DNA of 64,000 nucleotides from Gaiellasilicea sp963784895 (GCA_963784895.1 CAWATM010000010.1:1-64000), one strand, 5' to 3'. Shown: positions 48,473-57,642, counted from the stretch's first letter. Notes: generated from the letters alone by a model not told the origin. Translations and numbers: made by a program.

Positions 48473-50394
48473 CTGCGGCCGCGCCAGTCGATCGAGACGA
48501 CCTCGACCGGCTCGGAAATTCCCTTCAGCTGCTCGCTCCTCGGTCCGCTCGTATGCACGCCGTTGAGTGTGGCGACCGTCTCGCGGCTGGCGACGATCTC
48601 CTCGCCGCCGCCGAGCGCTCCGATGCGTGCGGCCACGTGCACGCCCTTGCCCCGGTAGTTCTCGGCGAGGCTCGTCGCCTCGGCGGTGTGGACGCCGATG
48701 CGAAGCTCGAACGGGAGGTCACCGGCCGCCTCCCTTTGGATCGCGACGGCCGCGGCAACGGCGCGGTCCGGAGTCGGGAAGGCGAGAAAGAAGCCATCGC
48801 CCGTGTGGTCGACGACCGTGCCACCCTCGCCGGCCGTGACGCGGCGGACGAGCTCGTCGTGGCGGCGGAGCAGCTTCTGCCAGTTGGCGTCGCCGTGGTG
48901 TTCGAGGTGCCGGGTCGAATCGACGATGTCGGTGAAGACGAAGGTCATCGTCACGCGTGTGCCTGCGTCCCGGCCCAGGAGGGCGTCGACCTTTGCGGAG
49001 TCGATGCGCGCTCCCAGCTGGTCGAAGACGGAGCCCGCCTGCGCCAGCTCGTGCATCGCTCCCTCCGCGTCGCCCGTGGCGCCGTACGCGCGCGCGAGCA
49101 AAGCGCGGGTGCGGCCCGCCTCGTAGCGCGCGTTCGTGTCGTGCCAGAGCCGCAGCGCCCGGCGCAGAGGTGCCACCGCGCCCTGCGCGTCGTCGCGGGC
49201 GAGCGCCACGGATCCCGCGGCGACCCCAGCGGCCGCCTGCAGCGCCGGCGAGGCGTAGCGCTCCGCGGTTTCCGCAAGCTCGTCGGCCGCCGCCGCTGCG
49301 TCGTCGACCGCGCCGGCAGCGACCGCGATCTCGACGAACGCCGGGAGAAGTCGAGCGCGTCTCAGCGGCGGCAGGTCGTCTGAGAGCGCGCGCCGGATCG
49401 AGGCGAGCGCGGCGGGCGGCTTCTCGCGGGCGAGGAGGAGCAGTGAGCGGCCGGGCTCGGGGTCGTGGCCGAGGCTGTCGGCCTGGTCGAACGCCTCCTC
49501 GGCCTTGGCGAGATCGCCGAGGCGGAGCCGCACCTCCCCGACCTCCGCATAGCCTGCGGCGGCGATGCGGGGCGCCCAGGTTGCGAGCAGTTGCGACGCC
49601 TCGGAGGCGGTCCGCTCTGCGTCCTCGAGCTTCCCCTCATAGCGCATCACCTCGGCCCGGTTGATGCGGCAGTAGCCCGGGAAGGCTGAGATCGCGTTCT
49701 CGTCACAGAACAGCTCCGCGCGCTCGGTCCACTGCAGCGCCTCGTCGAACGCCGCCACCTCACGGCACGTGCCGATCGCGTTGCAGTAGAGAACGACGGT
49801 GTCGTAGGGCTGGAGCGTTCCGCCGTATGCGGCCGCGTTGACCTCGTTCAGGAGGAGGCGCCCCTCGTCGATCTCGCCGAGGTGGATGAGCGCGACGGCA
49901 CGCCGCTGCCTGCCGCGCAGCTCGAGCCCCATGTCGCCGTGCTCGTGGCCGATCCGCTCGGCCTTTCCGCCGAGTTCGCGCGCCGTCTCGTAGTCGTTCG
50001 CCTTCACCGCATCGAGGCCCCGCTCGAGCGCGAGATAGCCGTGCGCGATCCCTTCGGGCTCGCTCTCGAGCAGGCGCTCTGCACGTGAGAGCCAGCCGCT
50101 CCCCACCGCCTTCTGCAGCCGGATGCTGCCGTACTCGTGCGCGAGCTGCACGGCGACGGCCGCGGCGCGCTCGTTGTTCCCCGAGGCGACATAGCCCGCG
50201 TACGCGCGCTCGAGGATCGGGACGACCTGGACGACCTCGTCCGTGAGGTACGCGCTCCAGGCGAGCAGCTCGAGATCCTCGGGCGGGAGCTCGCCGCTTG
50301 CCGCGGCGGCTGCGAGAAGGTCATAGCCCTCGCGCCAGCGCCGCGCGTCGATGGCCGAACGCCCGGCGGCGACGCGATCGAGGACGTCGGACAC
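48469..50394 (-). CDS. TPR-containing class III adenylate cyclase, 641 aa
   Basis: The C-terminal 150 residues form a class III cyclase domain: VTMTFVFTDIVDSTRHLEHHGDANWQKLL (first metal Asp), then GGTVVDHTGDGFFLAFPT (GDG turn), and RIGVHTAEA. The N-terminal 480 residues are helical with tetratricopeptide-like repeats (ANDYETARELGGKAERIGHEHGD, GDLAKAEEAFDQADSLGHD). The repeats may sense a partner and gate cAMP production. The GTG at 50394 is preferred (VSDVLDRVAAGRSAIDARRW), with GAGAAT ending 6 nt before it. The substrate could be GTP instead. Confidence 0.85.
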   Translation of the reverse strand: MSDVLDRVAAGRSAIDARRWREGYDLLAAAAASGELPPEDLELLAWSAYLTDEVVQVVPILERAYAGYVASGNNERAAAVAVQLAHEYGSIRLQKAVGSGWLSRAERLLESEPEGIAHGYLALERGLDAVKANDYETARELGGKAERIGHEHGDMGLELRGRQRRAVALIHLGEIDEGRLLLNEVNAAAYGGTLQPYDTVVLYCNAIGTCREVAAFDEALQWTERAELFCDENAISAFPGYCRINRAEVMRYEGKLEDAERTASEASQLLATWAPRIAAAGYAEVGEVRLRLGDLAKAEEAFDQADSLGHDPEPGRSLLLLAREKPPAALASIRRALSDDLPPLRRARLLPAFVEIAVAAGAVDDAAAAADELAETAERYASPALQAAAGVAAGSVALARDDAQGAVAPLRRALRLWHDTNARYEAGRTRALLARAYGATGDAEGAMHELAQAGSVFDQLGARIDSAKVDALLGRDAGTRVTMTFVFTDIVDSTRHLEHHGDANWQKLLRRHDELVRRVTAGEGGTVVDHTGDGFFLAFPTPDRAVAAAVAIQREAAGDLPFELRIGVHTAEATSLAENYRGKGVHVAARIGALGGGEEIVASRETVATLNGVHTSGPRSEQLKGISEPVEVVSIDWRGRS

Positions 50395-50448
50395 GTGCCG
50401 ATTCTCGCACACCCAAACCCACCCTCTGCTCGCCGCTAGAGTCGCCCC

Positions 50449-50919
50449 GTGAGCGTCGGTCCGATGGATCCCCGCGAGGTCGCAGAGGAGGGCCGTCGTC
50501 GCTCAGGGATGGACTACGTCCAGGCGATCGTCAGGGGCGAGCTGCCGGCGCCGCCGATCTCCGAGCTGATGGGCTTTCGCCTCGTCCTGGCCGAGCCTGG
50601 GCGCGCCGTCTTCGAGATGGAGCCAGGCCCGCAGCACTACAACCCGATCGGCTCGGTGCACGGTGGGATCGCGCTGACGCTGCTCGATTCGGCGATGGGC
50701 TGCGCCGTGCACACGCAGCTCGAGCAGGGCGTCGGCTATACGACGCTCGAGGTGAAGACGAACTTCGTCCGCCCGATCACGGCCGACACCGGGGTGATCC
50801 GCTGCGAGGGCGTCGTCATCCACCAGGGCTCGCGGATCGCGACGGCCGAGGGAAAGCTCACGGACTCGACCGGGAAGCTGCTCGCGCACGGGACGACGAC
50901 CTGCCTGATCCTCCGGTGA
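50449..50919 (+). CDS. PaaI-family thioesterase, 156 aa
   Basis: A hotdog-fold thioesterase that hydrolyses acyl-CoA esters, of the type MGFRLVLAEPGRAVFEMEPGPQHYNPIGSVHGGIALTLLDSAMGCAVHTQLEQGVGYTTLEVKTNFVRPI (in outline, about residues 40-108). The HGG motif and catalytic acidic residue in LDSAMG are intact. TAGAGT ends 6 nt before the GTG, so it is leaderless. It is similar to the second PaaI-like gene at 53544, from which it may be a paralogue. Confidence 0.88.
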   Translation: MSVGPMDPREVAEEGRRRSGMDYVQAIVRGELPAPPISELMGFRLVLAEPGRAVFEMEPGPQHYNPIGSVHGGIALTLLDSAMGCAVHTQLEQGVGYTTLEVKTNFVRPITADTGVIRCEGVVIHQGSRIATAEGKLTDSTGKLLAHGTTTCLILR

Positions 50920-50944
50920 GCGTCGCTCGCCTCCGGCTCGCTCC

Positions 50945-51056
50945 CGTGGGGGAAACCATGTTTCCCCCACGAGCCCCCTTCTTCTCTCGTGTGGGGGCAC
51001 TTCCAGGTTCCCCCACACCCCCTAAAGCTCACGCGGCGGAGCCCGCCGCGTGAGCT
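50945..51056 (+). promoter_or_regulatory. Three successive hairpins before the GGT-like gene
   Basis: Hairpin 1 (50945-50971): 12-bp perfect stem CGTGGGGGAAAC with loop CAT. Hairpin 2 (50989-51018): 9-bp stem GTGTGGGGG around 12 nt. Hairpin 3 (51026-51056): 14-bp perfect stem AGCTCACGCGGCGG with loop AGC, which contains the GTG start of the next gene in its right arm. The first two may end the thioesterase transcript; the third could mask translation start. Confidence 0.65.
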
Positions 51057-52723
51057 TCACCACTCGCCCCGAGCTGCGCGGCACCTTCGGCATGGTCGCG
51101 TCGACGCACTGGCTCGCATCCGCCGCCGGGATGTCGGTGCTCGAGCGCGGCGGCAACGCCTTCGACGCAGCCGTCGCGACCGGGCTGACGCTGCAGGTGG
51201 TCGAGCCGCACTTGAACGGGCCGGGCGGCGAGGTGCCGGCGCTCCTCTTCCCGGTCGAGAAGGGCGAGCCGATCGCGCTGTGCGGCCAGGGCGTCGCGCC
51301 CGCGGCGGCCACGATCGAGCGCTACCACGAGCAGGGCCACGAGCTCGTGCCCGGTGCGGGCGTGCTGGCCGCGTGCGTCCCAGGCGCGTTCGGTGGCTGG
51401 CTCCTGCTGCTCGAGCAGTTCGGGACGTGGCGGCTCGAGGACGTGCTCGAGTTCGCGATCGGCTACGCCGAGCACGGATTCCCGCTCGTGGCGGGCATCC
51501 GGGCGACGATCGACCGCACCGAGGAGCTGCTCCGGGACTGGCCCGGCTCGCGCGACCTCTACCTGCCCGCGCCTGAGGCCGGTGCGCTCTTCCGCAACCC
51601 GGCCCTCGCCGCAACCTATCGCCGGATCGCCGACGAGGCGCACGGCGGCTCGCGCGAGCAGGAGATCGAGAAGGCGCGGAAGGCGTACTACGAAGGCTTC
51701 GTTGCCGAGGAGATCGACCGCTTCGTCGCCGCCGAGGGCGGCCTGCTCTCGGGAGACGACATGGCGCGCTGGCGCGCGACGCTCGAGCCGGTCGCGAAGC
51801 TCGAATACGGCGGCCTCACCGTCTGCAAGACGCTCCCGTGGGCGGCGGGGCCGGTCGGCCTCCAGCAGCTCGCGCTGCTCGACGGCTTCGACCTCGAAGA
51901 GCTTTCGCCGGCCGAGTTCGTCCACGTCGTCACCGAGTGCGCCAAGCTTGCGTTCGCCGACCGCGATGCCCTCTACGGCGACGACGAGGTCCCATTGGAG
52001 ACGCTGCTCTCGAAGGGCTACAACGACGAGCGGCGTGCGCTCGTCGGCGACGACGCGTCGGACGAGTACCGCCCGGGGATCGGCCGGCTGCCGCATCTCG
52101 TCGAGGCCGCGGTCACGCCGGGAGCGGGGGAGCCGACGCGCGGCGACACCGTGCACCTCGACGTCGCCGACCGCTGGGGGAACATGTTCTCGGCGACGCC
52201 GAGCGGCGGCTGGCTGCAGAGCTCGCCGGTGATTCCCGCACTCGGCTGGCCGCTCGGCACGCGCGCGCAGATGTTCTGGCTCGAGGAAGGATTGGCGTCC
52301 TCACTCCGGCCCGGCGCCCGCCCGCGAACGACGCTCTGCCCGGGGCTGGCGCTCCGGGACGGGCAGCCGTATCTCGCCTGGGGCACGCCCGGCGGCGACC
52401 AGCAGGAGCAGTGGGCCCTGCACGTCTTCGTCCGGCACGTGGATCTCGGGCTGAACCTGCAGGAGGCGATCGACGCGCCCGAATTCCACATGGACCACCT
52501 GATCTCGTCCTTCTATCCCAGAGGCTTCGCGCGGCGCTCGGTCACAATCGAGGAGCGGTTCGGTGACGACGTCGCTGACGACTTGCGCCGGCGCGGGCAT
52601 GACCTCGAGGTCGCAGGCGCGTGGACGCTCGGCCGCGTCACTGCGGTCGCCCGCGAGGAGGACGGATTGCTGAAGGCCGGCGCGAACCCGAGGGGGATGC
52701 AGGGCTACGCCGCCGGCCGCTAG
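51050..52723 (+). CDS. Gamma-glutamyltransferase-family protein, 557 aa
   Basis: An Ntn hydrolase that self-cleaves into two chains and transfers or hydrolyses gamma-glutamyl groups. N-terminal MVASTHWLASAAGMSVLERGGNAFDAAVAT is the family opening; the predicted nucleophile Thr lies in GDTVHLDVADRWGNMFSATPSGGW (about residue 365), with GRRAPDR-like elements reduced. The C-terminal segment LAWGTPGGDQQEQWALHVFVRHVDLGLNLQEAIDAPEFHM fits the acylase branch. No signal peptide is seen, so it is cytoplasmic. The substrate may differ from glutathione. GTG 51050 lies in a hairpin; no good ribosome site is visible. Confidence 0.85.
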   Translation: MSFTTRPELRGTFGMVASTHWLASAAGMSVLERGGNAFDAAVATGLTLQVVEPHLNGPGGEVPALLFPVEKGEPIALCGQGVAPAAATIERYHEQGHELVPGAGVLAACVPGAFGGWLLLLEQFGTWRLEDVLEFAIGYAEHGFPLVAGIRATIDRTEELLRDWPGSRDLYLPAPEAGALFRNPALAATYRRIADEAHGGSREQEIEKARKAYYEGFVAEEIDRFVAAEGGLLSGDDMARWRATLEPVAKLEYGGLTVCKTLPWAAGPVGLQQLALLDGFDLEELSPAEFVHVVTECAKLAFADRDALYGDDEVPLETLLSKGYNDERRALVGDDASDEYRPGIGRLPHLVEAAVTPGAGEPTRGDTVHLDVADRWGNMFSATPSGGWLQSSPVIPALGWPLGTRAQMFWLEEGLASSLRPGARPRTTLCPGLALRDGQPYLAWGTPGGDQQEQWALHVFVRHVDLGLNLQEAIDAPEFHMDHLISSFYPRGFARRSVTIEERFGDDVADDLRRRGHDLEVAGAWTLGRVTAVAREEDGLLKAGANPRGMQGYAAGR

Positions 52724-52732
52724 CCTGCTCCC

Positions 52733-53008
52733 GTGAGCGAGCTTCTCTGCCCGACCGACGGAACCGCGCTGCGGCGAATCGAGCGGAGCGGCGTCCACGT
52801 CGATGCCTGCCCGAGCTGCAGGGGCGTCTGGCTCGACCGCGGCGAGCTCGACAAGATCGTCGAGCGAGAGCGCTCCGACCTGGACGACTTCGAGCAGGAG
52901 ATCCGAGGGAAGCCCGATAGCGGCTCCGACGACGTCGGGCACGCCAAGCCGCACAAAAAGAAGAAGAAGCGCGGCAGCTTCCTCGAAGAGTTTCTCGACT
53001 TCGGCTAG
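52733..53008 (+). CDS. TFIIB-type zinc-ribbon protein, 91 aa
   Basis: A small zinc-ribbon protein of the YjdF/zf-TFIIB group. Motif SELLCPTDGTALRRIERSGVHVDACPSCRGVWLDRGELDKIVERE gives the ligands in C-x-x-D and C-x-x-C positions. The C-terminal half is Lys-rich and disordered (PHKKKKKRGSFLEEFLDFG). TAGCCT, partly the stop codon of the upstream gene, ends 6 nt before the GTG. Confidence 0.85.
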   Translation: MSELLCPTDGTALRRIERSGVHVDACPSCRGVWLDRGELDKIVERERSDLDDFEQEIRGKPDSGSDDVGHAKPHKKKKKRGSFLEEFLDFG

Positions 53009-53011
53009 CGC

Positions 53012-53467
53012 CTAGGCGGACTCGCGCAGCGCGGCATCGGTCCGCACTGCGTGCATGTCGCGCGCCTCGACGTGCTCGCCGCACTCGGGGCAGGCGAGCT
53101 GCGGCATCACGGTGGCGCCGCAGCTCTTGTGCGTCAGCGTCATCGCCCGTCCGCCGAGATGGTGCGAGCCCCACTCCATCATCGAGAGCAGGATCGGATA
53201 CAGGTCGAGGCCCGCCTCGGTGAGGCGATACTCGTAGCGCTGTGGCCGCTCCTGGTAGAGCTCGCGGCGCAGGATCCCGTGCGCGACCAGCGTGCTCAGG
53301 CGGTCGCTGAGGATGTTGCGGGCGATGCCCGTGTGGCGCTGGAGCTGCTCGAACCGCCGAACGCCCAGGAACGCCTCGCGAAGCACGAGCAGCGTCCAGC
53401 GCTCGCCGATGATCGAGAGCGTGTTGCCGACCGCGCAGTTGTCACGGCTCCAGTCGCCCGTTCCCAC
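53012..53467 (-). CDS. HxlR-family transcriptional regulator, 151 aa
   Basis: A winged-helix regulator with the family core CAVGNTLSIIGERWTLLVLREAFLGVRRFEQLQRHTGIARNILSDRLSTLVAHGILRRELYQERPQRYEYRLTEAGLDLYPIL (in outline). Cys near residue 10 is the typical redox or ligand residue. A C-terminal zinc ribbon (CGATVMPQLACPECGEHV) is an addition. The GTG at 53467 gives the normal start. It is divergent from the thioesterase at 53544, and two tandem operator-like repeats (53477-53530) lie between them. Confidence 0.85.
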   Translation of the reverse strand: MGTGDWSRDNCAVGNTLSIIGERWTLLVLREAFLGVRRFEQLQRHTGIARNILSDRLSTLVAHGILRRELYQERPQRYEYRLTEAGLDLYPILLSMMEWGSHHLGGRAMTLTHKSCGATVMPQLACPECGEHVEARDMHAVRTDAALRESA

Positions 53468-53476
53468 ATCGACATA

Positions 53477-53530
53477 GTTGCATTTCGCAACCCACTCGTC
53501 TAGAGTCAGTTGCAGAACGCAACGCACTCG
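53477..53530. promoter_or_regulatory. Two tandem 22-bp operator repeats in the HxlR-thioesterase gap
   Basis: GTTGC-5 nt-GCAAC palindromes begin at 53477 and 53509, each followed by C-C/G-CACTCG. The repeat spacing is 32 bp, three helical turns. TAGAGT (53501-53506), the probable -10 of the thioesterase gene, lies between them. Confidence 0.7.
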
Positions 53531-53543
53531 GGAGGAGAAGGTG

Positions 53544-54062
53544 ATGACCCGCACGCGCACGATCAGCTGGCACGACCCCGCCGAGACCGCAGCGCTCGCC
53601 CGCGGCCTCACCGGGCTCGAGTCGCTGCACCGGATCGGCAACGGCCTGCTGCCGCCGCCGCCCGTCGCCGACCTCGTCGGCTTCCACCCGATCTTCGTCA
53701 CGCCCGGCTACGTCGTCTTCGCCTACGAGCCGCGGGAGGAGCACTACAACACGCTCGGCGCCGTCCACGGCGGCATCGTCACGACGGTGCTGGACACGGT
53801 GATGGGCTGCGCCGTCCACTCGACGCTCGAGGCCGACATCGCGCCCGTGACGATCGAGCTGAAGACGAGCTTCGTCCGGCCGGTCACGCTCGCGTCAGGC
53901 CCGCTCCGAGCCGAGGGCAGCATCGTCCATCCCGGCTCGCGCGTCGCCACCGCCGAGGCGAAGCTGCTCGACGACGACGGCACGCTCTTCGCGCACGCGT
54001 CCTCGAGCTGGCTGATCTCCGACCTCGCCCGCAAGGAGCAGAAGGAGCCGATCGCCGCCTGA
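53544..54062 (+). CDS. PaaI-family thioesterase, 172 aa
   Basis: Second hotdog thioesterase. Core: VADLVGFHPIFVTPGYVVFAYEPREEHYNTLGAVHGGIVTTVLDTVMGCAVHSTL (in outline, about 48-100), with HGG and LDTVMG as in the copy at 50449. Start at the ATG 53544 is supported by the ribosome site GGAGGAGAAGG, so this gene, unlike many here, has a proper leader. Regulated, in all likelihood, by the divergent HxlR protein. Substrate may be an aromatic acyl-CoA. Confidence 0.87.
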   Translation: MTRTRTISWHDPAETAALARGLTGLESLHRIGNGLLPPPPVADLVGFHPIFVTPGYVVFAYEPREEHYNTLGAVHGGIVTTVLDTVMGCAVHSTLEADIAPVTIELKTSFVRPVTLASGPLRAEGSIVHPGSRVATAEAKLLDDDGTLFAHASSSWLISDLARKEQKEPIAA

Positions 54063-54092
54063 CCGCTCGCGAGCGGCTCCTACAATGGCTCG

Positions 54093-56498
54093 ATGGAGCC
54101 GCTGTACAGGCCGGAAGGAGTCGAGGAGCGCTGGCAGCAGGCCTGGGAGGCTGAGGGTCTCTACCGGGCCGGCGCCGGCAAGCGTCACGACGACACGTTC
54201 GTGATCTGCGTGCCGCCGCCGAACGTGACCGGCGCGCTGCACATGGGTCATGCGCTGAACGGCTCGCTCCAGGACGTCCTGATCCGCTGGCACCGCATGC
54301 GCGGCTTCGACACCCTCTGGCAGCCGGGCTACGACCACGCCGGCATCGCGACCCAGAACGTCGTCGAGAAGCAGCTCGCGAGGGAGGGGACGTCCCGGAA
54401 AGAGCTCGGGCGCGAGGCCTTCGTCCAGCGCGTCTGGCGCCATCTCGAGGAGACCGGCCGGACGATCATGGGCCAGTATCGCTCGCTCGGCGCCTCGCTC
54501 GACTACAGCCGCGAGCGCTTCACGATGGACGACGCGTACGTCGAGGCGGTGATGCGCTTCTTCGTCCACCTCTGGGAGCGCGGCTGGATCTACCGCGCCG
54601 AGCGGATCGTCAACTGGTGCCCGTTCCACGAGACGGCGATCTCCGACCTCGAGGTCGAGCACATCGACATGGACGACACGCTCACCCACGCCCGCTACCC
54701 GTTCGCGGACGGCACGGGGCAGATCACGATCGCGACGGTCCGGCCGGCGACGATCCTCGCCGACGTCGCCGTCGCCGTCCATCCCGACGACGAGCGCTAC
54801 CGTGACGCGATCGGCAAGGAGGTTCTCGTCCCCTATGTCGAGCGGCGGGTGCCGGTGATCGCCGACGCGCGCGTCGAGCCCGAGTTCGGCACGGGCGCGC
54901 TGAAGATCACCCCCGGCCACGACCCGACCGACTTTGAGATCGGCCGTGACCACGAGCTCGAGATCCTGACCGTGATCGGCTCCGACGGGCGCATGAACGA
55001 GCACGCCGGCGACCTCGCCGGGAAGACGCAACAGGAGGCCGACGAGGCCGTGCTCGCCTGGCTGAAGGAGCACGACCGGCTCGAGCACCGCGAGCACTAC
55101 CGGCACGCGGTCGGCGCGTGCGAGCGCTGCCACACCCGGATCGAACCGCTCGTCTCGCTGCAGTGGTGGGTGGCGATGGAGGAGCCGCGCAAGCCGGCGC
55201 TCGCGGCGCTCCAGGAGCGGCGCGTCCGCTACCACCCCGAGTCGCAGCACCAGTTCGCGACCCGCTCGCTCGAGGAGATCCCGGACTGGAACATCTCGCG
55301 CCAGCTCTGGTGGGGCCACCAGCAGCCGCTCTGGTACTGCCCCGACGGCCACGTCACGTGCACCTGGCCGCCGCCGGAGGCGTGCGCGGACTGCGGCTCC
55401 GGCGAGCTCGAGCGCGACCCCGACGTGCTCGACACGTGGTTCTCGTCCGCGCTCTGGCCCTACGCGACCCTCGGCTGGCCGGAGCGGACGCCCGCACTCG
55501 AGCGCTACTACCCCGGCAACGTCAACTCGACGGCCCGCGAGATCATCCGCCTCTGGGAGAACCGGATGATCTGGACCGGGCTCGAGCTGCACGGCGAGAT
55601 CCCCTTCACCGACGTGATCGTCCACTCGACGATCCTGGCCACCGACGGCCGCCGGATGTCGAAGAGCCTCGGCACCGGGATCGACCCGCTCGACCTGATC
55701 GCAAAGCACGGCGCCGACGCGACCCGGTACGGGCTCCTGAAGATGTCCTCGACGCAGGACGTCCGCTTCACCGAGGGCCCGCTCGAGGAGGGCCGGAAGC
55801 TCGCGAACAAGCTTTGGAACGTCTCGCGCCTGCTGCTTTCCCACCGCGTCGAGCCGGAGGCGCGGCCGCGCGAGCTCGAGGAGCGCTGGATCCTGGCGCG
55901 GCTCGATGCGACGCGCGCCGAGCTCGAGCAGACGTGGGCCGCGTTCGACTTCTCGCACTCGGTGCAGGCGCTCTACCGGCTGACCTTCGACGACTTCTGC
56001 GACTGGTACGCGGAGGCGATCAAGCCGCGCCTGCGCGAGGGGAACGAGGACGCGGCCGCGACCGCGCTTGCAGCGCTCGAGCGGCTGCTGGCGCTGCTGC
56101 ACCCTGTGATGCCGCACGTGACCGAGGAGATCTGGTCACAGTTCCACGAGACGCGGCTGACCGTCTCGCCCTGGCCGGAGCCCGATGAGGCCTACGCGGC
56201 GGACGCCGATGCGCTTCAGCCCGTGCAGGAGGCGGCGGCGATGTTCCGCCGCAGCGGCGTCGTCGTCGAGCTGGCGGGCGACGCCAAGCGGATCTTCGAC
56301 GCGGTCGTCCGGCCCGAGCGGGCGAAGGTGAACGGGAACGCGGCCGCCGAGATCGAGCGGCTTCGCGGCGAGGTCGAGCGTGGCGAGCGGATGCTCGCGA
56401 ACGAGAAGTTCGTCACGAACGCGAAGCCCGAGGTGGTCGAGGCGGAGCGCGAGAAGCTCGCCCGCTACCGGCGCGAGCTCGATGCCCTCTCACAGTGA
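54093..56498 (+). CDS. valS: Valyl-tRNA synthetase, 801 aa
   Basis: Class I synthetase that charges tRNA-Val. The HIGH signature is ALHMGHALNGSLQDVLIRW (about residue 45) and the KMSKS signature GRRMSKSLGTGIDPLDL (about 515). The editing domain (about 190-330), the anticodon-binding domain (about 600-720) and the C-terminal coiled coil (ERLRGEVERGERMLANEKFVTNAKPEVVEAEREKL) are all present. Length is close to the smaller ValS forms. TACAAT ends 6 nt before the ATG. A 14-bp palindrome CCGCTCGCGAGCGG (54063-54076) lies just upstream of that -10. Confidence 0.97.
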   Translation: MEPLYRPEGVEERWQQAWEAEGLYRAGAGKRHDDTFVICVPPPNVTGALHMGHALNGSLQDVLIRWHRMRGFDTLWQPGYDHAGIATQNVVEKQLAREGTSRKELGREAFVQRVWRHLEETGRTIMGQYRSLGASLDYSRERFTMDDAYVEAVMRFFVHLWERGWIYRAERIVNWCPFHETAISDLEVEHIDMDDTLTHARYPFADGTGQITIATVRPATILADVAVAVHPDDERYRDAIGKEVLVPYVERRVPVIADARVEPEFGTGALKITPGHDPTDFEIGRDHELEILTVIGSDGRMNEHAGDLAGKTQQEADEAVLAWLKEHDRLEHREHYRHAVGACERCHTRIEPLVSLQWWVAMEEPRKPALAALQERRVRYHPESQHQFATRSLEEIPDWNISRQLWWGHQQPLWYCPDGHVTCTWPPPEACADCGSGELERDPDVLDTWFSSALWPYATLGWPERTPALERYYPGNVNSTAREIIRLWENRMIWTGLELHGEIPFTDVIVHSTILATDGRRMSKSLGTGIDPLDLIAKHGADATRYGLLKMSSTQDVRFTEGPLEEGRKLANKLWNVSRLLLSHRVEPEARPRELEERWILARLDATRAELEQTWAAFDFSHSVQALYRLTFDDFCDWYAEAIKPRLREGNEDAAATALAALERLLALLHPVMPHVTEEIWSQFHETRLTVSPWPEPDEAYAADADALQPVQEAAAMFRRSGVVVELAGDAKRIFDAVVRPERAKVNGNAAAEIERLRGEVERGERMLANEKFVTNAKPEVVEAEREKLARYRRELDALSQ

Positions 56499-57532
56499 GT
56501 GGCTCGCGGGCCTGAGCCCGTGGCCGCAGGAGTTCGGGCTCGGGCGGATGCGGACGCTCTTGGCCGCGCTCGGCGACCCGCAGCTCGCCTACCCGGCGAT
56601 CCACGTCGTCGGCACGAACGGCAAGTCCACCGCGACCCGGACGATCGAGGCGTTGCTGCTCGCCGAGGGCCTCTCCGTCGGCGCGACCGTCTCGCCGCAC
56701 GTCCGCTCCTGGTCGGAGCGGATCACGGTCGACGGGGAGGAGGCCGACTTCGAGGAGGCGATCGGGCGCGTTCGCCCGGAGGCGGAGGCGCAGGAGGCGA
56801 CGCAGTTCGAGGTGCTCTGCGCGGCGGCCTTCGCCGAGTTCGCGGCTCGCGACGTCGACGTCGCTGTGGTCGAGGCCGGCCTCGGCGGCCGGCTCGACGC
56901 GACGAACGTCCTCCGCAGTCGCGTCGTCCTGCTCACGAACGTCGGGCTCGAGCACACGGACGTGCTCGGCGCGACGCGGGAGGAGATCGCGGCCGAAAAG
57001 CTCGCCGTCGTCGGAGAGGGGGCGGTCGCGGTGCTGCCCGACCGCGAGTTCGCGTCGCTCGCAGGCTCGAACGTCGTCGTCGGCGACGCCCGGGAGGCGG
57101 CGTCCGCCTTCCTCGGCCGGCCGGTCGAGCGCGAGGTCGAGGTCGGGCTTCCAGGCCGTCTCGAGCTGCGCGCCGACGAGGTCCGGGACGGTGCCCACAA
57201 CGCCGACGGCGCCCGCTGGCTCGTCGCGCAGCTGGACCGGAACGACTACACGGTGGTCGCCTCGATCCTGCGCGACAAGGACGCCGACGCGATGCTGGCT
57301 GCGCTCGCGACAAAGGGGCGGCGTCTCGTGGCCACGCAGTCGTCGAACGAGCGAGCGCTCCCGGCCGACGAGCTCGCCCGCCTCGCCGTCGGCGCACTTC
57401 GTGGAGGTCGAGACCGAGCCGGATCCGGCCGCCGCGCTCGTGCGCGCCCGCGTGCATCCGCCCGTGCTCGTCACCGGTTCGCTGTACCTTCTCGCCGACT
57501 TGGCCGCGAACGAGGAACGAGCCGTACCATGA
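56482..57532 (+). pseudogene. folC: Folylpolyglutamate synthase-like FolC, frameshifted and shortened
   Basis: Mur-ligase-type synthetase that adds glutamates to folates. The P-loop VVGTNGKSTATRTIEALL, the FolC-specific EAGLGGRLDATNVL, and LTNVGLEHTDVLG are clear. Two defects: the region between the first GR motif and DGAHN is fused (LPGRLELRADEVRDGAHN), shortening the protein to about 349 residues against the usual 420-440, and a single-base insertion near 57393 moves the last 45 codons (AHFVEVETEPDPAAALVRARVHPPVLVTGSLYLLADLA) to the next frame, ending at 57532. The ATG overlaps the valS end by 17 nt. Confidence 0.8.
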
Positions 57533-57642
57533 CGAAGATGCGCGAACGCGTGACCGTGCTCACGTTCGCGCTCGCGGTGCTCGGCTTCATCATCGGCTCC
57601 GCGTTCGGAATCGGCTATCTCGTGGGAAGACTGCTCCTGTGA
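57529..57642 (+). CDS. Single-helix microprotein, 37 aa
   Basis: A short basic N-terminus (MTKMRERVTVL) followed by one hydrophobic helix (about residues 10-33). The ATG overlaps the folC stop (ATGA), and the end overlaps the next gene (GTGA), so the three genes are coupled and this one is likely real. Function unknown. Confidence 0.65.
   Translation: MTKMRERVTVLTFALAVLGFIIGSAFGIGYLVGRLLL

Noticed and set aside
53895..56117. A 740-codon minus-strand frame opposite valS
   Set aside because: Antisense shadow of a conserved synthetase with no domain and no ribosome site or promoter box.
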